Positions 9,705 through 17,514 of a DNA stretch of 64,000 nt are shown piece after piece. The notes beneath the pieces are model-generated. The model saw only the letters and a list, made by a program, of their open reading frames with translations. It was not told the DNA's origin and made no database searches. Numbering within the stretch: position 1 is the first letter of the stretch; every line of letters begins with the position of its first letter. Both the position numbers and the translations under genes were made by a program. This DNA is from Rhodospirillaceae bacterium (GTDB lineage Bacteria; Pseudomonadota; Alphaproteobacteria; Dongiales; Dongiaceae): assembly GCA_008012315.1 (NCBI GenBank), contig SSEL01000058.1, forward strand, positions 1-64,000, read 5' to 3'.

Positions 9705-10568
9705 ATGACCAATTCCTCGAAAGCCGGTGGTTTTGCCGGCACCGACAGCTATATTGCGACCCGTGACCTGGAAGTGGCCGTCAATGCCAGCGTCGCCTTG
9801 GGCCGGCCCCTGCTGGTGAAGGGCGAGCCGGGCACCGGCAAGACCGTGCTGGCGGCGGAAGTCGCCAGGGCCCTCGGCCAGGATCTCATCCAATGGCATA
9901 TCAAATCCACCACCAAGGCCGCACAGGGCCTCTATGAATATGATGCGGTGGCGCGCCTGCGTGATGGCCAGCTCGGCGAAGCCAAAGTGCATGACATCCG
10001 CAACTACATCATTCGCGGCAAATTGTGGGAGGCCTTCGCCAGCGAGCGACAGGTAGTGCTGCTGATCGACGAAATCGACAAGGCGGATATCGAGTTTCCC
10101 AACGACCTGCTGCAGGAACTCGATCGGATGGAATTCTTCGTCTATGAGACGAAGGAGACCGTGACGGCGAAACATCGGCCAGTGGTCATCATCACCTCGA
10201 ATAACGAGAAGGAACTGCCGGACGCTTTCCTGCGCCGCTGCTTCTTCCATTACATCCGCTTCCCCGACCGGGAGATCATGGAGCGCATCGTCGCGGCGCA
10301 TTATCCCGACATCAAAGCCAATCTGGTGCGCGAGGCCCTGACGCTGTTCTACGAGATCCGCGACGTGCCCGGCCTGAGGAAGAAGCCGGCCACCTCCGAG
10401 CTGCTCGACTGGCTGAAGCTGCTGATGGTGGAAGACATTCCGGCAGAGACGCTGAAATCGAAAGACCCGAAGGTCGTGGTGCCGCCGCTTTATGGTGCGC
10501 TCCTGAAGAACGAGCAGGATCTGCATCTCTTCGAACGTGTCGCCTTCATGGCGCGGCGCGGGCAGTAA
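9705..10568 (+). CDS. MoxR-family AAA+ ATPase
   Basis: A 287-residue AAA+ ATPase that probably acts as a chaperone for assembling or activating a partner complex. Seen are Walker A GEPGTGKT (about residues 38-45), Walker B VLLIDEIDKAD (about 118-128), sensor-1 ITSNNEKELPDAFLRRC with its arginine finger region, and a helical lid. It is followed 15 bases later by a VWA-domain gene, the usual MoxR-VWA pairing. In carboxydotrophs related pairs (CoxD/CoxE) mature the CO dehydrogenase active site, but no such enzyme is present here, so the client is unknown. Confidence 0.9.
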   Translation: MTNSSKAGGFAGTDSYIATRDLEVAVNASVALGRPLLVKGEPGTGKTVLAAEVARALGQDLIQWHIKSTTKAAQGLYEYDAVARLRDGQLGEAKVHDIRNYIIRGKLWEAFASERQVVLLIDEIDKADIEFPNDLLQELDRMEFFVYETKETVTAKHRPVVIITSNNEKELPDAFLRRCFFHYIRFPDREIMERIVAAHYPDIKANLVREALTLFYEIRDVPGLRKKPATSELLDWLKLLMVEDIPAETLKSKDPKVVVPPLYGALLKNEQDLHLFERVAFMARRGQ

Positions 10569-10583
10569 GCGAATCTCCCCATC

Positions 10584-11768
10584 ATGTTCGCCGGCTTCAT
10601 CACCGCCCTGCGCAATGAAGATGTGCCGGTCTCGCTGACCGAATATCTGACGCTGATCGGCGCCTTGAAAACAGGCGTGGTCTCGCTCAGTGTCGAGGAT
10701 TTCTATTTTCTCGCCCGCGCGACATTGGTGAAGGATGAAAGGCGCATCGACCGGTTCGACCGCGTCTTCGCCGTCTATTTCAAGGGGCTGGAGGCAATCG
10801 GCGGCGAGATCCTCGCCGATATCCCCGAGGAATGGCTGCGCAAGCTGGCCGAGCGCTATCTGACGCCCGAGGAAATGGCGGCGGTGCAATCGCTCGGCGG
10901 CTGGGACAAGCTGATGGACACCCTGCGCCAGCGCCTCGCCGAACAGAAGGAACGGCACCAGGGCGGCAACAAGTGGATCGGCACGGCGGGCACCTCGCCC
11001 TTCGGCGCCTATGGCTATAATCCGGAAGGCATCCGCATCGGCCAGAACGGATCGCGCCATCGCCGCGCGGTCAAGGTCTGGGACAAGCGCGAATTCCGCG
11101 ATCTCGACGGCGATGTCGAGCTGGGCACGCGCTCGATCAAGCTGGCGCTCCGCCGCCTGCGCCGCTGGGGCCGCGAAGGCGAGGCGACGGAACTGGATCT
11201 CGGCGGCACGATTGGCGCCACCGCCCGCAATGGCGGCTCGCTCGATCTCAAATTGCGGCCCGAGCGGCGCAACAAGGTAAAGGTCCTGCTGCTGCTCGAT
11301 ATCGGCGGATCGATGGACGACCATGTCGAGGAAACCGCCCAGCTTTTCAGCGCCGCGAAATCAGAGTTCAAGCATCTCGAGACCTTCTATTTCCACAATT
11401 GTCCCTATGAGCGCTTGTGGCGCAGCAACCGACGCCGCTTCGACGCCGCGACCCCGACCCCGGAGGTCATGCGGACTTATGGCCCCGACTGGTCGCTGAT
11501 CCTGGTGGGCGACGCCACCATGTCGCCTTACGAGATCACCGTGCCGGGCGGCAGCGTCGAGCATTGGAATGAGGAATCCGGCCAGGTCTGGCTGGAACGG
11601 CTGCTGCGGCATTATCCGCGTTCCGCCTGGATCAATCCGCGCGACCAGCAGCTTTGGGGCTTCACGCAATCCCTGAAACTGATCGATCAGTTGATGGCCA
11701 AGCGTATGTTCCCGCTGACGCTCGACGGCATCGACGATGCGTTGCGGGCGTTACGTCACCGCAAGTAA
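10584..11768 (+). CDS. CoxE-like VWA-domain protein
   Basis: A 394-residue partner of the upstream MoxR ATPase. The N-terminal half is helical and charged; the C-terminal half is a von Willebrand A domain starting at about residue 233 with VLLLLDIGGSMDDHVE. The MIDAS motif reads DIGGS rather than the canonical DxSxS, a variant common in this branch, which may weaken metal binding. In known MoxR/VWA systems the two proteins act together in metallocentre insertion or complex remodelling. The gene converges on the neighbouring proline-rich protein with a 4-base gap. Confidence 0.85.
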   Translation: MFAGFITALRNEDVPVSLTEYLTLIGALKTGVVSLSVEDFYFLARATLVKDERRIDRFDRVFAVYFKGLEAIGGEILADIPEEWLRKLAERYLTPEEMAAVQSLGGWDKLMDTLRQRLAEQKERHQGGNKWIGTAGTSPFGAYGYNPEGIRIGQNGSRHRRAVKVWDKREFRDLDGDVELGTRSIKLALRRLRRWGREGEATELDLGGTIGATARNGGSLDLKLRPERRNKVKVLLLLDIGGSMDDHVEETAQLFSAAKSEFKHLETFYFHNCPYERLWRSNRRRFDAATPTPEVMRTYGPDWSLILVGDATMSPYEITVPGGSVEHWNEESGQVWLERLLRHYPRSAWINPRDQQLWGFTQSLKLIDQLMAKRMFPLTLDGIDDALRALRHRK

Positions 11769-11772
11769 GGTT

Positions 11773-12960
11773 TCAGCCAGCGGTCTCGCTGAAGAGGCGC
11801 GCGCCGTCACTGCGCCAGCGCTGAATCAGGCGGTCGACCTGCTTATCGGTGAGGGCCGCGAAGAAAGCGCCAATCCGCCTGGCATCGCGCCGGTCGGGTG
11901 GGCCGATGAGGCGGTCGAGTTCGCTCATCTGCCGCCGCCAATCCTGCCACTGCGTTTCGAACTGGCCGGCATCCAGGCCGGCGGCACGACCCAGGATGGC
12001 GAAGCTCTCGCTGCCGCCGTCCCGCAACAGCCGGCGTAAAAGCGGCGCCCGCAATTTGCAGAGATGCGCCAGCATCACCTCGAAACGCGGCAGATCATCC
12101 CCAGCCAGGACCTCGCTCAGCAGATCCGCCGTCACGCGATGGGGATTGGGCCGCGGCGCAGCCAGCATGTCATCGAGCGGCGAGCCCGATTCCGCCCGCA
12201 CCGCTGACGTCATGATCGTCGGCGCCTGGGTCGGCACTGGGCCAGGCAATTCGACCGTCATCTGCGACCGCGCCGGCGGTGCGGCGGTTGATGCGGACAT
12301 GGGCGACGACGGAATGACAGGCGACGGGACGGCAGGCGACGGGGTGACCGATGCTGCTTCCATTGGCGGGACCGGCGGCTCGGCCCGTGCGGCCTGTGCC
12401 GCAGGTGCTTCGAGTGGCGGTGTCTGCGTCACCGGCTGCGTCGCCGAGGGCAGCGTCAAGGACGGCGTCGCCCGGATCTCGGCTTGTGCTGCCGGTTCAG
12501 CCTGCACCGTAGCACCCGACTGACGATCCGGTCGCAGGGTGATCTTGAGGGGATTTACCGTGAGGCGCTGCCGGGGACGTGATGTCCGGGTCGGCCGCGT
12601 CCGCGCCGTCGCCCGGACCGGCGCCGTTATCGTAATCGTCGGCCCCTTCTTGCCGGCATTTGACACGCCGGTAGTCGACACCGGGGTCGGCGGCAGGATG
12701 ACCAGGGGCTGCAGGATGCCGGGGATTGCCGGACGGATCGCCAGATGCCGCCCAAGCCGCTCGCGATCGGCCGGATCGGCCCGCGGCGCCAGCACGATCA
12801 GCAATTCGGCCAGCATGTCGCGCTCACGTGCGGTGAGGCTGGACCACCTCTCGCACAGCAAGGCGGCAAGCAGCGCGAACAAGCGGGCGCGGCCCTGCGC
12901 CGTGCGGTCACGGGCAATATCAGCCAATTGCAGAAGATCGAGTGTCGCGCTGTCCGCCAT
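11773..12960 (-). CDS. Proline/alanine-rich protein with DUF2336-like ends
   Basis: A 395-residue protein of unknown function. Residues 1-90 (MADSATLDLLQLADIARDR onward) resemble the start of the DUF2336 protein encoded at 14792-15979, including the ARxRLFALL and LTxRERxMLxELL patterns. Residues of about 265-395 resemble its C-terminal half (FEVMLAHLCKLRAPLLRRLL, then AILGRAAGLD). Between them lies a low-complexity linker of about 170 residues rich in Pro, Ala, Thr and Ser, in place of the helical-repeat core of the paralogue. This suggests a paralogue in which the core was replaced by a flexible linker. A role beside the neighbouring histidine kinase is inferred from position only. Confidence 0.7.
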   Translation of the reverse strand: MADSATLDLLQLADIARDRTAQGRARLFALLAALLCERWSSLTARERDMLAELLIVLAPRADPADRERLGRHLAIRPAIPGILQPLVILPPTPVSTTGVSNAGKKGPTITITAPVRATARTRPTRTSRPRQRLTVNPLKITLRPDRQSGATVQAEPAAQAEIRATPSLTLPSATQPVTQTPPLEAPAAQAARAEPPVPPMEAASVTPSPAVPSPVIPSSPMSASTAAPPARSQMTVELPGPVPTQAPTIMTSAVRAESGSPLDDMLAAPRPNPHRVTADLLSEVLAGDDLPRFEVMLAHLCKLRAPLLRRLLRDGGSESFAILGRAAGLDAGQFETQWQDWRRQMSELDRLIGPPDRRDARRIGAFFAALTDKQVDRLIQRWRSDGARLFSETAG

Positions 12961-12990
12961 GATCGGTTCACTATGCTCGCGGCCAGCAGC

Positions 12991-13128
12991 CTAGAGCGCG
13001 ATCGTCTTTGATGGAAGCATTTTGCTTCCATCAAAGACGTGAATGGCCCTCTAATCTCATTAATAGAGACGGATTCACGTTTTAGACAAAATCGCAAAGC
13101 AATTTCGTCTAAAACGATCCGGTTCTAG
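12991..13128 (-). repeat. Three-hairpin intergenic repeat element, copy 1
   Basis: About 138 bp matching, in inverse orientation, the element at 60473-60609. Imperfect terminal inverted repeats (CTAGAGCGCGATCG at one end; CTAGAACCGGATCG read inward from the other) enclose three successive hairpins: a 17-bp stem with a TTT loop (13003-13039), a stem with arms GTGAAT/ATTCAC (13039-13078) and a stem with 10-bp arms (13078-13116). No coding capacity is seen. It could be a MITE-like element, a REP-type repeat or a structured RNA family. Confidence 0.85.
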
Positions 13129-13250
13129 CACAAGCGAAGCGTCACGGCGACGCACCACATCTGCCTCCCGCAGGGCCGGGAAGATGGGTCGTTCGGCGTA
13201 ACGCTTCTGTAATCCCTTTGCCGAAATTTCGTCGATCTGATGCGCTCGCC

Positions 13251-14795
13251 CTACTTCACCTGGGTCAGTTGCGGACCATCCATCACCCGCTCTGCCGGCA
13301 AGGTGACGATGGCGCGGGTGCCCATCCCCGGCGCGCTGTCCAGAATAAGATCGCCGCCATGCAGCCGCGCCAATCCGCGCGACAGCGGCAGGCCGAGGCC
13401 GGCGCCGTCGAACTTGCGATGCAAAGCGGAATCCGCCTGCACGAAAGGCTGCAGGACCCGTTCGATATCCTCGCTGGCAATGCCGATGCCGTTATCCGAG
13501 ACCACGATCTCCAGTCCGCCCTGTTCGAGCAGCCGCGCCGCGAGCTTGATATTGCCACCTTCCGGCGTGAACTTGATGGCATTGCCGATCAGGTTGATCA
13601 GGATCTGCTTCAGCTTCCGCTTATCGGCATTGAGGCGCGGCGGCCGGGGCGGCAAAGCGATATCCATGGTCAGCCCCGCATCCGTCTGGCGTTCGCGCAC
13701 CAGGCGCAGGACGGAATCGAAGACCTCCTCCAGATTGACCACGCTTTCCATCAACTGCACCTTGCCGGCCTCGATGCGCGACACATCGAGCACGTCATTG
13801 ATGATGCCGAGCAGATGCAGGGCGCTGCTGTGAATATCGCTGATATAGGTGCGGTATTGCGGATTGCCGACCGGTCCGATCATCTCCATGCGCATCACAT
13901 CGGAGAAACCGATGATGGCATTGAGCGGCGTGCGCAATTCATGGCTCATATTGGCGAGGAACTGGGTCTTCGCCATGTTGGCGACATCGGCCGCCTCCTT
14001 CGCCGCGCGCAGGCCGTTCTCGCGGCGGTTCAGTTCCGTCACATCGGTGGCGGCGCCGCGGAAACCCTGCAGGGCGCCGTCGCGCCGGTCGAAGACCGGC
14101 ACCGCGCTGAGCAGGAAGGTCTTCACCCGGCCTTCGCTGTCATGCATGTCGAAAGGCTGTTCGCGGAAAGGCGACAGCCGATCGAAACGACGCTTCACAT
14201 CATTGGCAAGATCCGGCGTGGCGCTCAGCGCCACCAGATTGGTGCCGATCAACTCCTGCGGCGCCCGTCCGATGGCATTCATCACGCGTTGCGACACCAT
14301 GACGAAATTGAGCTGCGAATCGGTCTCCCAGACCCAGTCCGCCGTCAGTCGCAGGAAGTCGGCATAGCGGTCGGCGATGACGCTGCTGTCATCCATGCCG
14401 ACCGTATTCTCCGCGAACAGATTGAGCAGGCCGCCGAAACCGGTCAATTCGCCGTTCGTATCGAACAGCGGCACGTGACGCGAGCGCAGGAAATGCACCG
14501 CACCGCCAGTCTTCACCCGCTGCTCGCGATAGACCGTGTTACGATTCTGCTCGATCTCTTCGGCGATGTCGCGGAACCGCATCATCTCCATCAGCTGGCC
14601 GCCATCGATCGGCAATTCGACGATGCGCCGGAAGGCAACGTTGCACCAGCGCACCACGCCGTCGCGATCCGCCAGATAGAGCGCCGGGCCGAAATCCAGC
14701 AGCTCCTTATGGAAGATATCGCGCAGTTGCTCGGGCGACGGCTGGGCATCCCGGACGGGATGCCAGTCGGTGACGATCGCCGTCGGTCTGCTCAT
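13251..14795 (-). CDS. PAS-domain sensor histidine kinase
   Basis: A 514-residue kinase. Two PAS domains occupy roughly residues 28-130 and 140-255; there is no transmembrane segment, so sensing is cytoplasmic. The HisKA domain carries the phospho-acceptor His285 in NMSHELRTPLNAIIGFSDV. The ATPase domain has the N box around Asn405 (LIGNAIKFTPEGG), G1 DNGIGI (434-440) and G2 GAGLGLPLSR (464-473). It lacks a receiver domain. The ATG at 14795 overlaps the stop of the upstream DUF2336 gene (ATGA), which shows tight coupling; a longer frame to 14909 would lie inside that gene and is not used. No response regulator is adjacent. Confidence 0.92.
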   Translation of the reverse strand: MSRPTAIVTDWHPVRDAQPSPEQLRDIFHKELLDFGPALYLADRDGVVRWCNVAFRRIVELPIDGGQLMEMMRFRDIAEEIEQNRNTVYREQRVKTGGAVHFLRSRHVPLFDTNGELTGFGGLLNLFAENTVGMDDSSVIADRYADFLRLTADWVWETDSQLNFVMVSQRVMNAIGRAPQELIGTNLVALSATPDLANDVKRRFDRLSPFREQPFDMHDSEGRVKTFLLSAVPVFDRRDGALQGFRGAATDVTELNRRENGLRAAKEAADVANMAKTQFLANMSHELRTPLNAIIGFSDVMRMEMIGPVGNPQYRTYISDIHSSALHLLGIINDVLDVSRIEAGKVQLMESVVNLEEVFDSVLRLVRERQTDAGLTMDIALPPRPPRLNADKRKLKQILINLIGNAIKFTPEGGNIKLAARLLEQGGLEIVVSDNGIGIASEDIERVLQPFVQADSALHRKFDGAGLGLPLSRGLARLHGGDLILDSAPGMGTRAIVTLPAERVMDGPQLTQVK

Positions 14796-15979
14796 TCCTG
14801 CGGTGGGTTGGGCGCCGCCGAATTGGGATTGGCCATCGTCGAACTCATCGACCGGGCCGCCTGTTCGACCTGCTTGACCGCGTACAGGTATTTGGGGTCG
14901 CGCTGCCATCTGTTGATCACCTGTTTTGCATTGTCGGGGGTGATTTTATCGAAAAACGCCAAAGCGGTGCCAAGATTGGCGGGATCGGTTATCGCCGTTC
15001 CTGGCCTGGTCTTCCGGCTGAGCAGGAAGATCGTCGCAAATTCTTCACGCGCCAGTTCAATGGCGCGGATCATGACCGCCAACCCTTCGCCGCCATCCTC
15101 ATAAAGCAGGCGGCGCACCAGCGGCAGGCGGAGCTGCGCCAGTTCGGCCAGCATGGCTTCGAAGAGCTGCACCTCGCCGCGCCGGAGCGTCTGGATCATG
15201 AGGCGCGGCGTCAATTTTTGCGCGCGCCGCAATTCCTGCACCAGCCGCTCGGCGGCATCGCTGCCCTCGACCTTCAGTTCCTCGACCGACTTGACTTGGT
15301 CATGCAGCGCCGGCTCGATCAGGTCGTCGAGCTCATTCGCGTTGATCTTGAAACGATCGAGGATGAACAGGCGCAAAGCGGCCGATACCCAGTAGCACAT
15401 CTTGACCGCCAGCTCTCGCGGCAGGTCGCTGCGCCGCACCAGCGGCCCCTGGAAATCGTCGATCGAGCGGGATTGCTCGACGATATAAGCCAGCGTCGCT
15501 TCGGAAATCTGCGCGTCGGTATTTTCCAGCAAGGTGCGGATGATATCGATATCGTTGCTGTCCACCAGCGCATCGGAAACCTGCTGCGAGAGATCGCGGC
15601 GCATCGCGATGGCCAGCATATGCTGGCGCGACCGCTGATGGATGACCTCGATCAGATCGACCTGATGCAACGCCTTGCATTGCATCAGGATTGGCGCCGC
15701 CACATCAATATCGTCATGCGCCAGCAGCAAGGCGAGTTCGCGGGGAATGTTCGGGGCGGCGGCAAGCCGTTGCGAGAGGCGGACGCGGATGTCGTGCGAC
15801 ACTTCGGTGATCAGCTTCTCGAGAATATCGACCATCAGCGCGCGCTCCTGGACCGTCAGGGTCCGCGCCTGATCCATGAACAGATCGCCCATCACCTCGA
15901 AGAGATGACTTCGCGCCTGTTCCGATTTTTCCCGGGCCAACGCCAGCAATTCCTGGACGTCGGTGCTCTCTGCCGCCAT
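14792..15979 (-). CDS. DUF2336 family protein
   Basis: A 395-residue, almost entirely helical protein of the DUF2336 family, found mainly in alphaproteobacteria and of unknown biochemical role. HEAT-like repeats run through the first 200 residues (for example LAAAPNIPRELALLLAHDD and TLLENTDAQISEATLAYIVEQ, taken in pieces). No membrane segment or catalytic motif is visible. The start at ATG 15979 is preferred because it aligns with the paralogue at 12960 and follows a G-rich stretch; ATG 16006 and GTG 16012 in the same frame would add 9-11 residues. It is the first gene of a unit with the histidine kinase, overlapping it by 4 bases. A role in modulating the kinase is inferred. Confidence 0.85.
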   Translation of the reverse strand: MAAESTDVQELLALAREKSEQARSHLFEVMGDLFMDQARTLTVQERALMVDILEKLITEVSHDIRVRLSQRLAAAPNIPRELALLLAHDDIDVAAPILMQCKALHQVDLIEVIHQRSRQHMLAIAMRRDLSQQVSDALVDSNDIDIIRTLLENTDAQISEATLAYIVEQSRSIDDFQGPLVRRSDLPRELAVKMCYWVSAALRLFILDRFKINANELDDLIEPALHDQVKSVEELKVEGSDAAERLVQELRRAQKLTPRLMIQTLRRGEVQLFEAMLAELAQLRLPLVRRLLYEDGGEGLAVMIRAIELAREEFATIFLLSRKTRPGTAITDPANLGTALAFFDKITPDNAKQVINRWQRDPKYLYAVKQVEQAARSMSSTMANPNSAAPNPPQE

Positions 15980-16413
15980 CAATGCCGCCCCCCAGCGGCT
16001 CGGCATTCGCACAATTTTACGAGACCATACTCCGTCCCCGTAAAGGCGATGCCATCACGCTCCGAAGCCAAACGAGCTACCTGAGATAACTCTATCATCA
16101 ACTATACATAATCATGGTAGTTAAGCCGAATATTAAAGGCAAAACAAGAGATATTTTCGGCAAAATATTGAAATATAGGGATTTTATACATAAAGCCGAC
16201 AGTAGACTATTAACCATATTCTACCGCATACCGGGAATCTTTGAAAGAACCGCCGGGCCGGATGGTTCCGATCGGCTAGGATGGTGACGGCGATCACGCG
16301 CCGGCAATCTTACAAAGACGGGGCACCCCGTGATAAGGTTGCCGGAGCCGGGCAACTCGACCAGAAAGACCCGCCCGGCAAGCTATCTGTCACGAGGCTG
16401 CTTCCGTCACGCC
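15980..16413. other. Intergenic region with AT-rich core
   Basis: This divergent region lies between the DUF2336 gene and the small membrane protein. Its first 33 bases could be coding if a longer DUF2336 start is used. From about 16085 to 16235 the sequence is markedly AT-rich and contains GCCGAA/TTCGGC arms (16125-16130 and 16156-16161). It probably carries the promoters of the minus-strand DUF2336-kinase unit. No RNA gene was recognised. Confidence 0.5.
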
Positions 16414-16659
16414 ATGTTCCGGTCGCTATTGCAATTGCTGGAAAAAATCATTCTCTGGGCACTGGCAGTCTGCCTGTATGCCGGGATTTTCGGCTTGCTC
16501 GCCTTCATCGCCCTGGACTTTGCCGAAGCCATTCTGGGCGTTGATCTGGTACCGGAGATCAAGCGGCAATTGGGGATCGGCGCGACCATCGCGCTGCTGA
16601 TCGCGCTGGTGGCTTTCCTCTGGTTCGAACGGTCCGCCGACCGCCCGGACGATCTTTGA
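16414..16659 (+). CDS. Small two-helix membrane protein, unknown
   Basis: An 81-residue protein I do not recognise. Two hydrophobic helices (about residues 12-38 and 54-70) are separated by a short amphipathic segment with acidic and basic residues, ending in a charged tail (RSADRPDDL). The frame is open further upstream to a GTG at 16330, but the hydrophobic pattern begins after ATG 16414, which is therefore preferred; the ribosome site is weak for both. It stands alone between the DUF2336 promoter region and the gntR operon. Confidence 0.5.
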   Translation: MFRSLLQLLEKIILWALAVCLYAGIFGLLAFIALDFAEAILGVDLVPEIKRQLGIGATIALLIALVAFLWFERSADRPDDL

Positions 16660-16701
16660 CACCCAGTATCGCGGCACACCCATAGGATTTCTGATCTATA
16701 T

Positions 16702-16720
16702 ACATCTGATGATTAGATGT
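16702..16720 (+). promoter_or_regulatory. Putative GntR operator
   Basis: ACATCT (16702-16707) and AGATGT (16715-16720) form a 6-bp inverted repeat with a 7-base spacer, directly after TATATACA (a likely -10). It overlaps the first possible start codon of the regulator gene, as expected for an autoregulatory site. Confidence 0.5.
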
Positions 16721-17514
16721 CTAGCTTGGCGCGCATGGAGACTGACGGAAACGGACTCAGTATGGCTCTTTCGGCCGCCGCTCGTTCTTCCCTGGTCGAT
16801 CATGCAACAGCCGCGCTGCGGGCCGAGATCGCGTCGGGCCGCTGGGCAATCGGCGACCGCATTCCACCGGAAGCGAAACTATCGGACATGCTGCAGGTCA
16901 GCCGCGGCACCTTGCGCGAGGCCGTGCGGGTCTTGAGCGTCGCCGGCCTTCTGGATGTGCGGCAGGGTGACGGAACCTATGTGCGCAACCGGCAGGACCA
17001 GTCGGAGCTCCTGCGGCGGATCAATCACGCCGATCTGCATCATCACTTCGAGGTCCGCTGCATGCTGGAGGTGCAGGCTGTCGGCCTGGCCGCGCAACGC
17101 CACACGGCATCGGACCTCTCGCGGCTCGAGCAGTTGCTGGCCGCGCGCAACGATCGGCCATCGGATGACGCCACTTCGGTCGACGCCTATGTCGCGCGCG
17201 ACTATGCCTTCCATGAAGCGGTCGTCGCAGCGGCGCATAACCCGGCCTTGCTGGAGCTCTATCGCCTGTTTTCCGACACCATCCGCCGCCATATGCCGGC
17301 GACCATGGGCAATGCCCAGTTGCCGGAACCCGACAACGCCGCGCATCGCGCCATCGTCACGGCGATTGCGGCGCGCAACCCGCTTGCCGCCGAGGCGGCG
17401 GCCCGCAACATCCTCGCTCCCATCCTGACCGCACTGGAAAATCTGCTGGCCGCCCCGCTGGCTGCGGCACCGGTCGCCGGCCGCGCAGATCCAGGCGGAC
17501 GTCAATCAACATGA
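16717..17514 (+). CDS. FadR-type GntR transcriptional regulator
   Basis: A DNA-binding regulator of up to 265 residues. The winged-helix N-terminal domain (about residues 25-95) contains LRAEIASGRWAIGDRIPPE and LQVSRGTLREAVRVL, and is followed by the all-helical FCD ligand-binding domain (about 105-240) with the metal-ligand pattern DYAFHEAVVAAAHN and a late NAAHRAIV histidine. The first ATG (16717) sits inside a likely operator, so ATG 16735 or 16762 may be the true start. Its stop overlaps the downstream transporter gene by 4 bases, so it probably controls that operon in response to a small carboxylic acid-like ligand (family inference). Confidence 0.9.
   Translation: MSSLARMETDGNGLSMALSAAARSSLVDHATAALRAEIASGRWAIGDRIPPEAKLSDMLQVSRGTLREAVRVLSVAGLLDVRQGDGTYVRNRQDQSELLRRINHADLHHHFEVRCMLEVQAVGLAAQRHTASDLSRLEQLLAARNDRPSDDATSVDAYVARDYAFHEAVVAAAHNPALLELYRLFSDTIRRHMPATMGNAQLPEPDNAAHRAIVTAIAARNPLAAEAAARNILAPILTALENLLAAPLAAAPVAGRADPGGRQST

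Noticed and set aside
10584..11768. cox (CO dehydrogenase maturation) locus
   Set aside because: MoxR and CoxE-like genes are present, but no coxL/M/S or other cox genes flank them.
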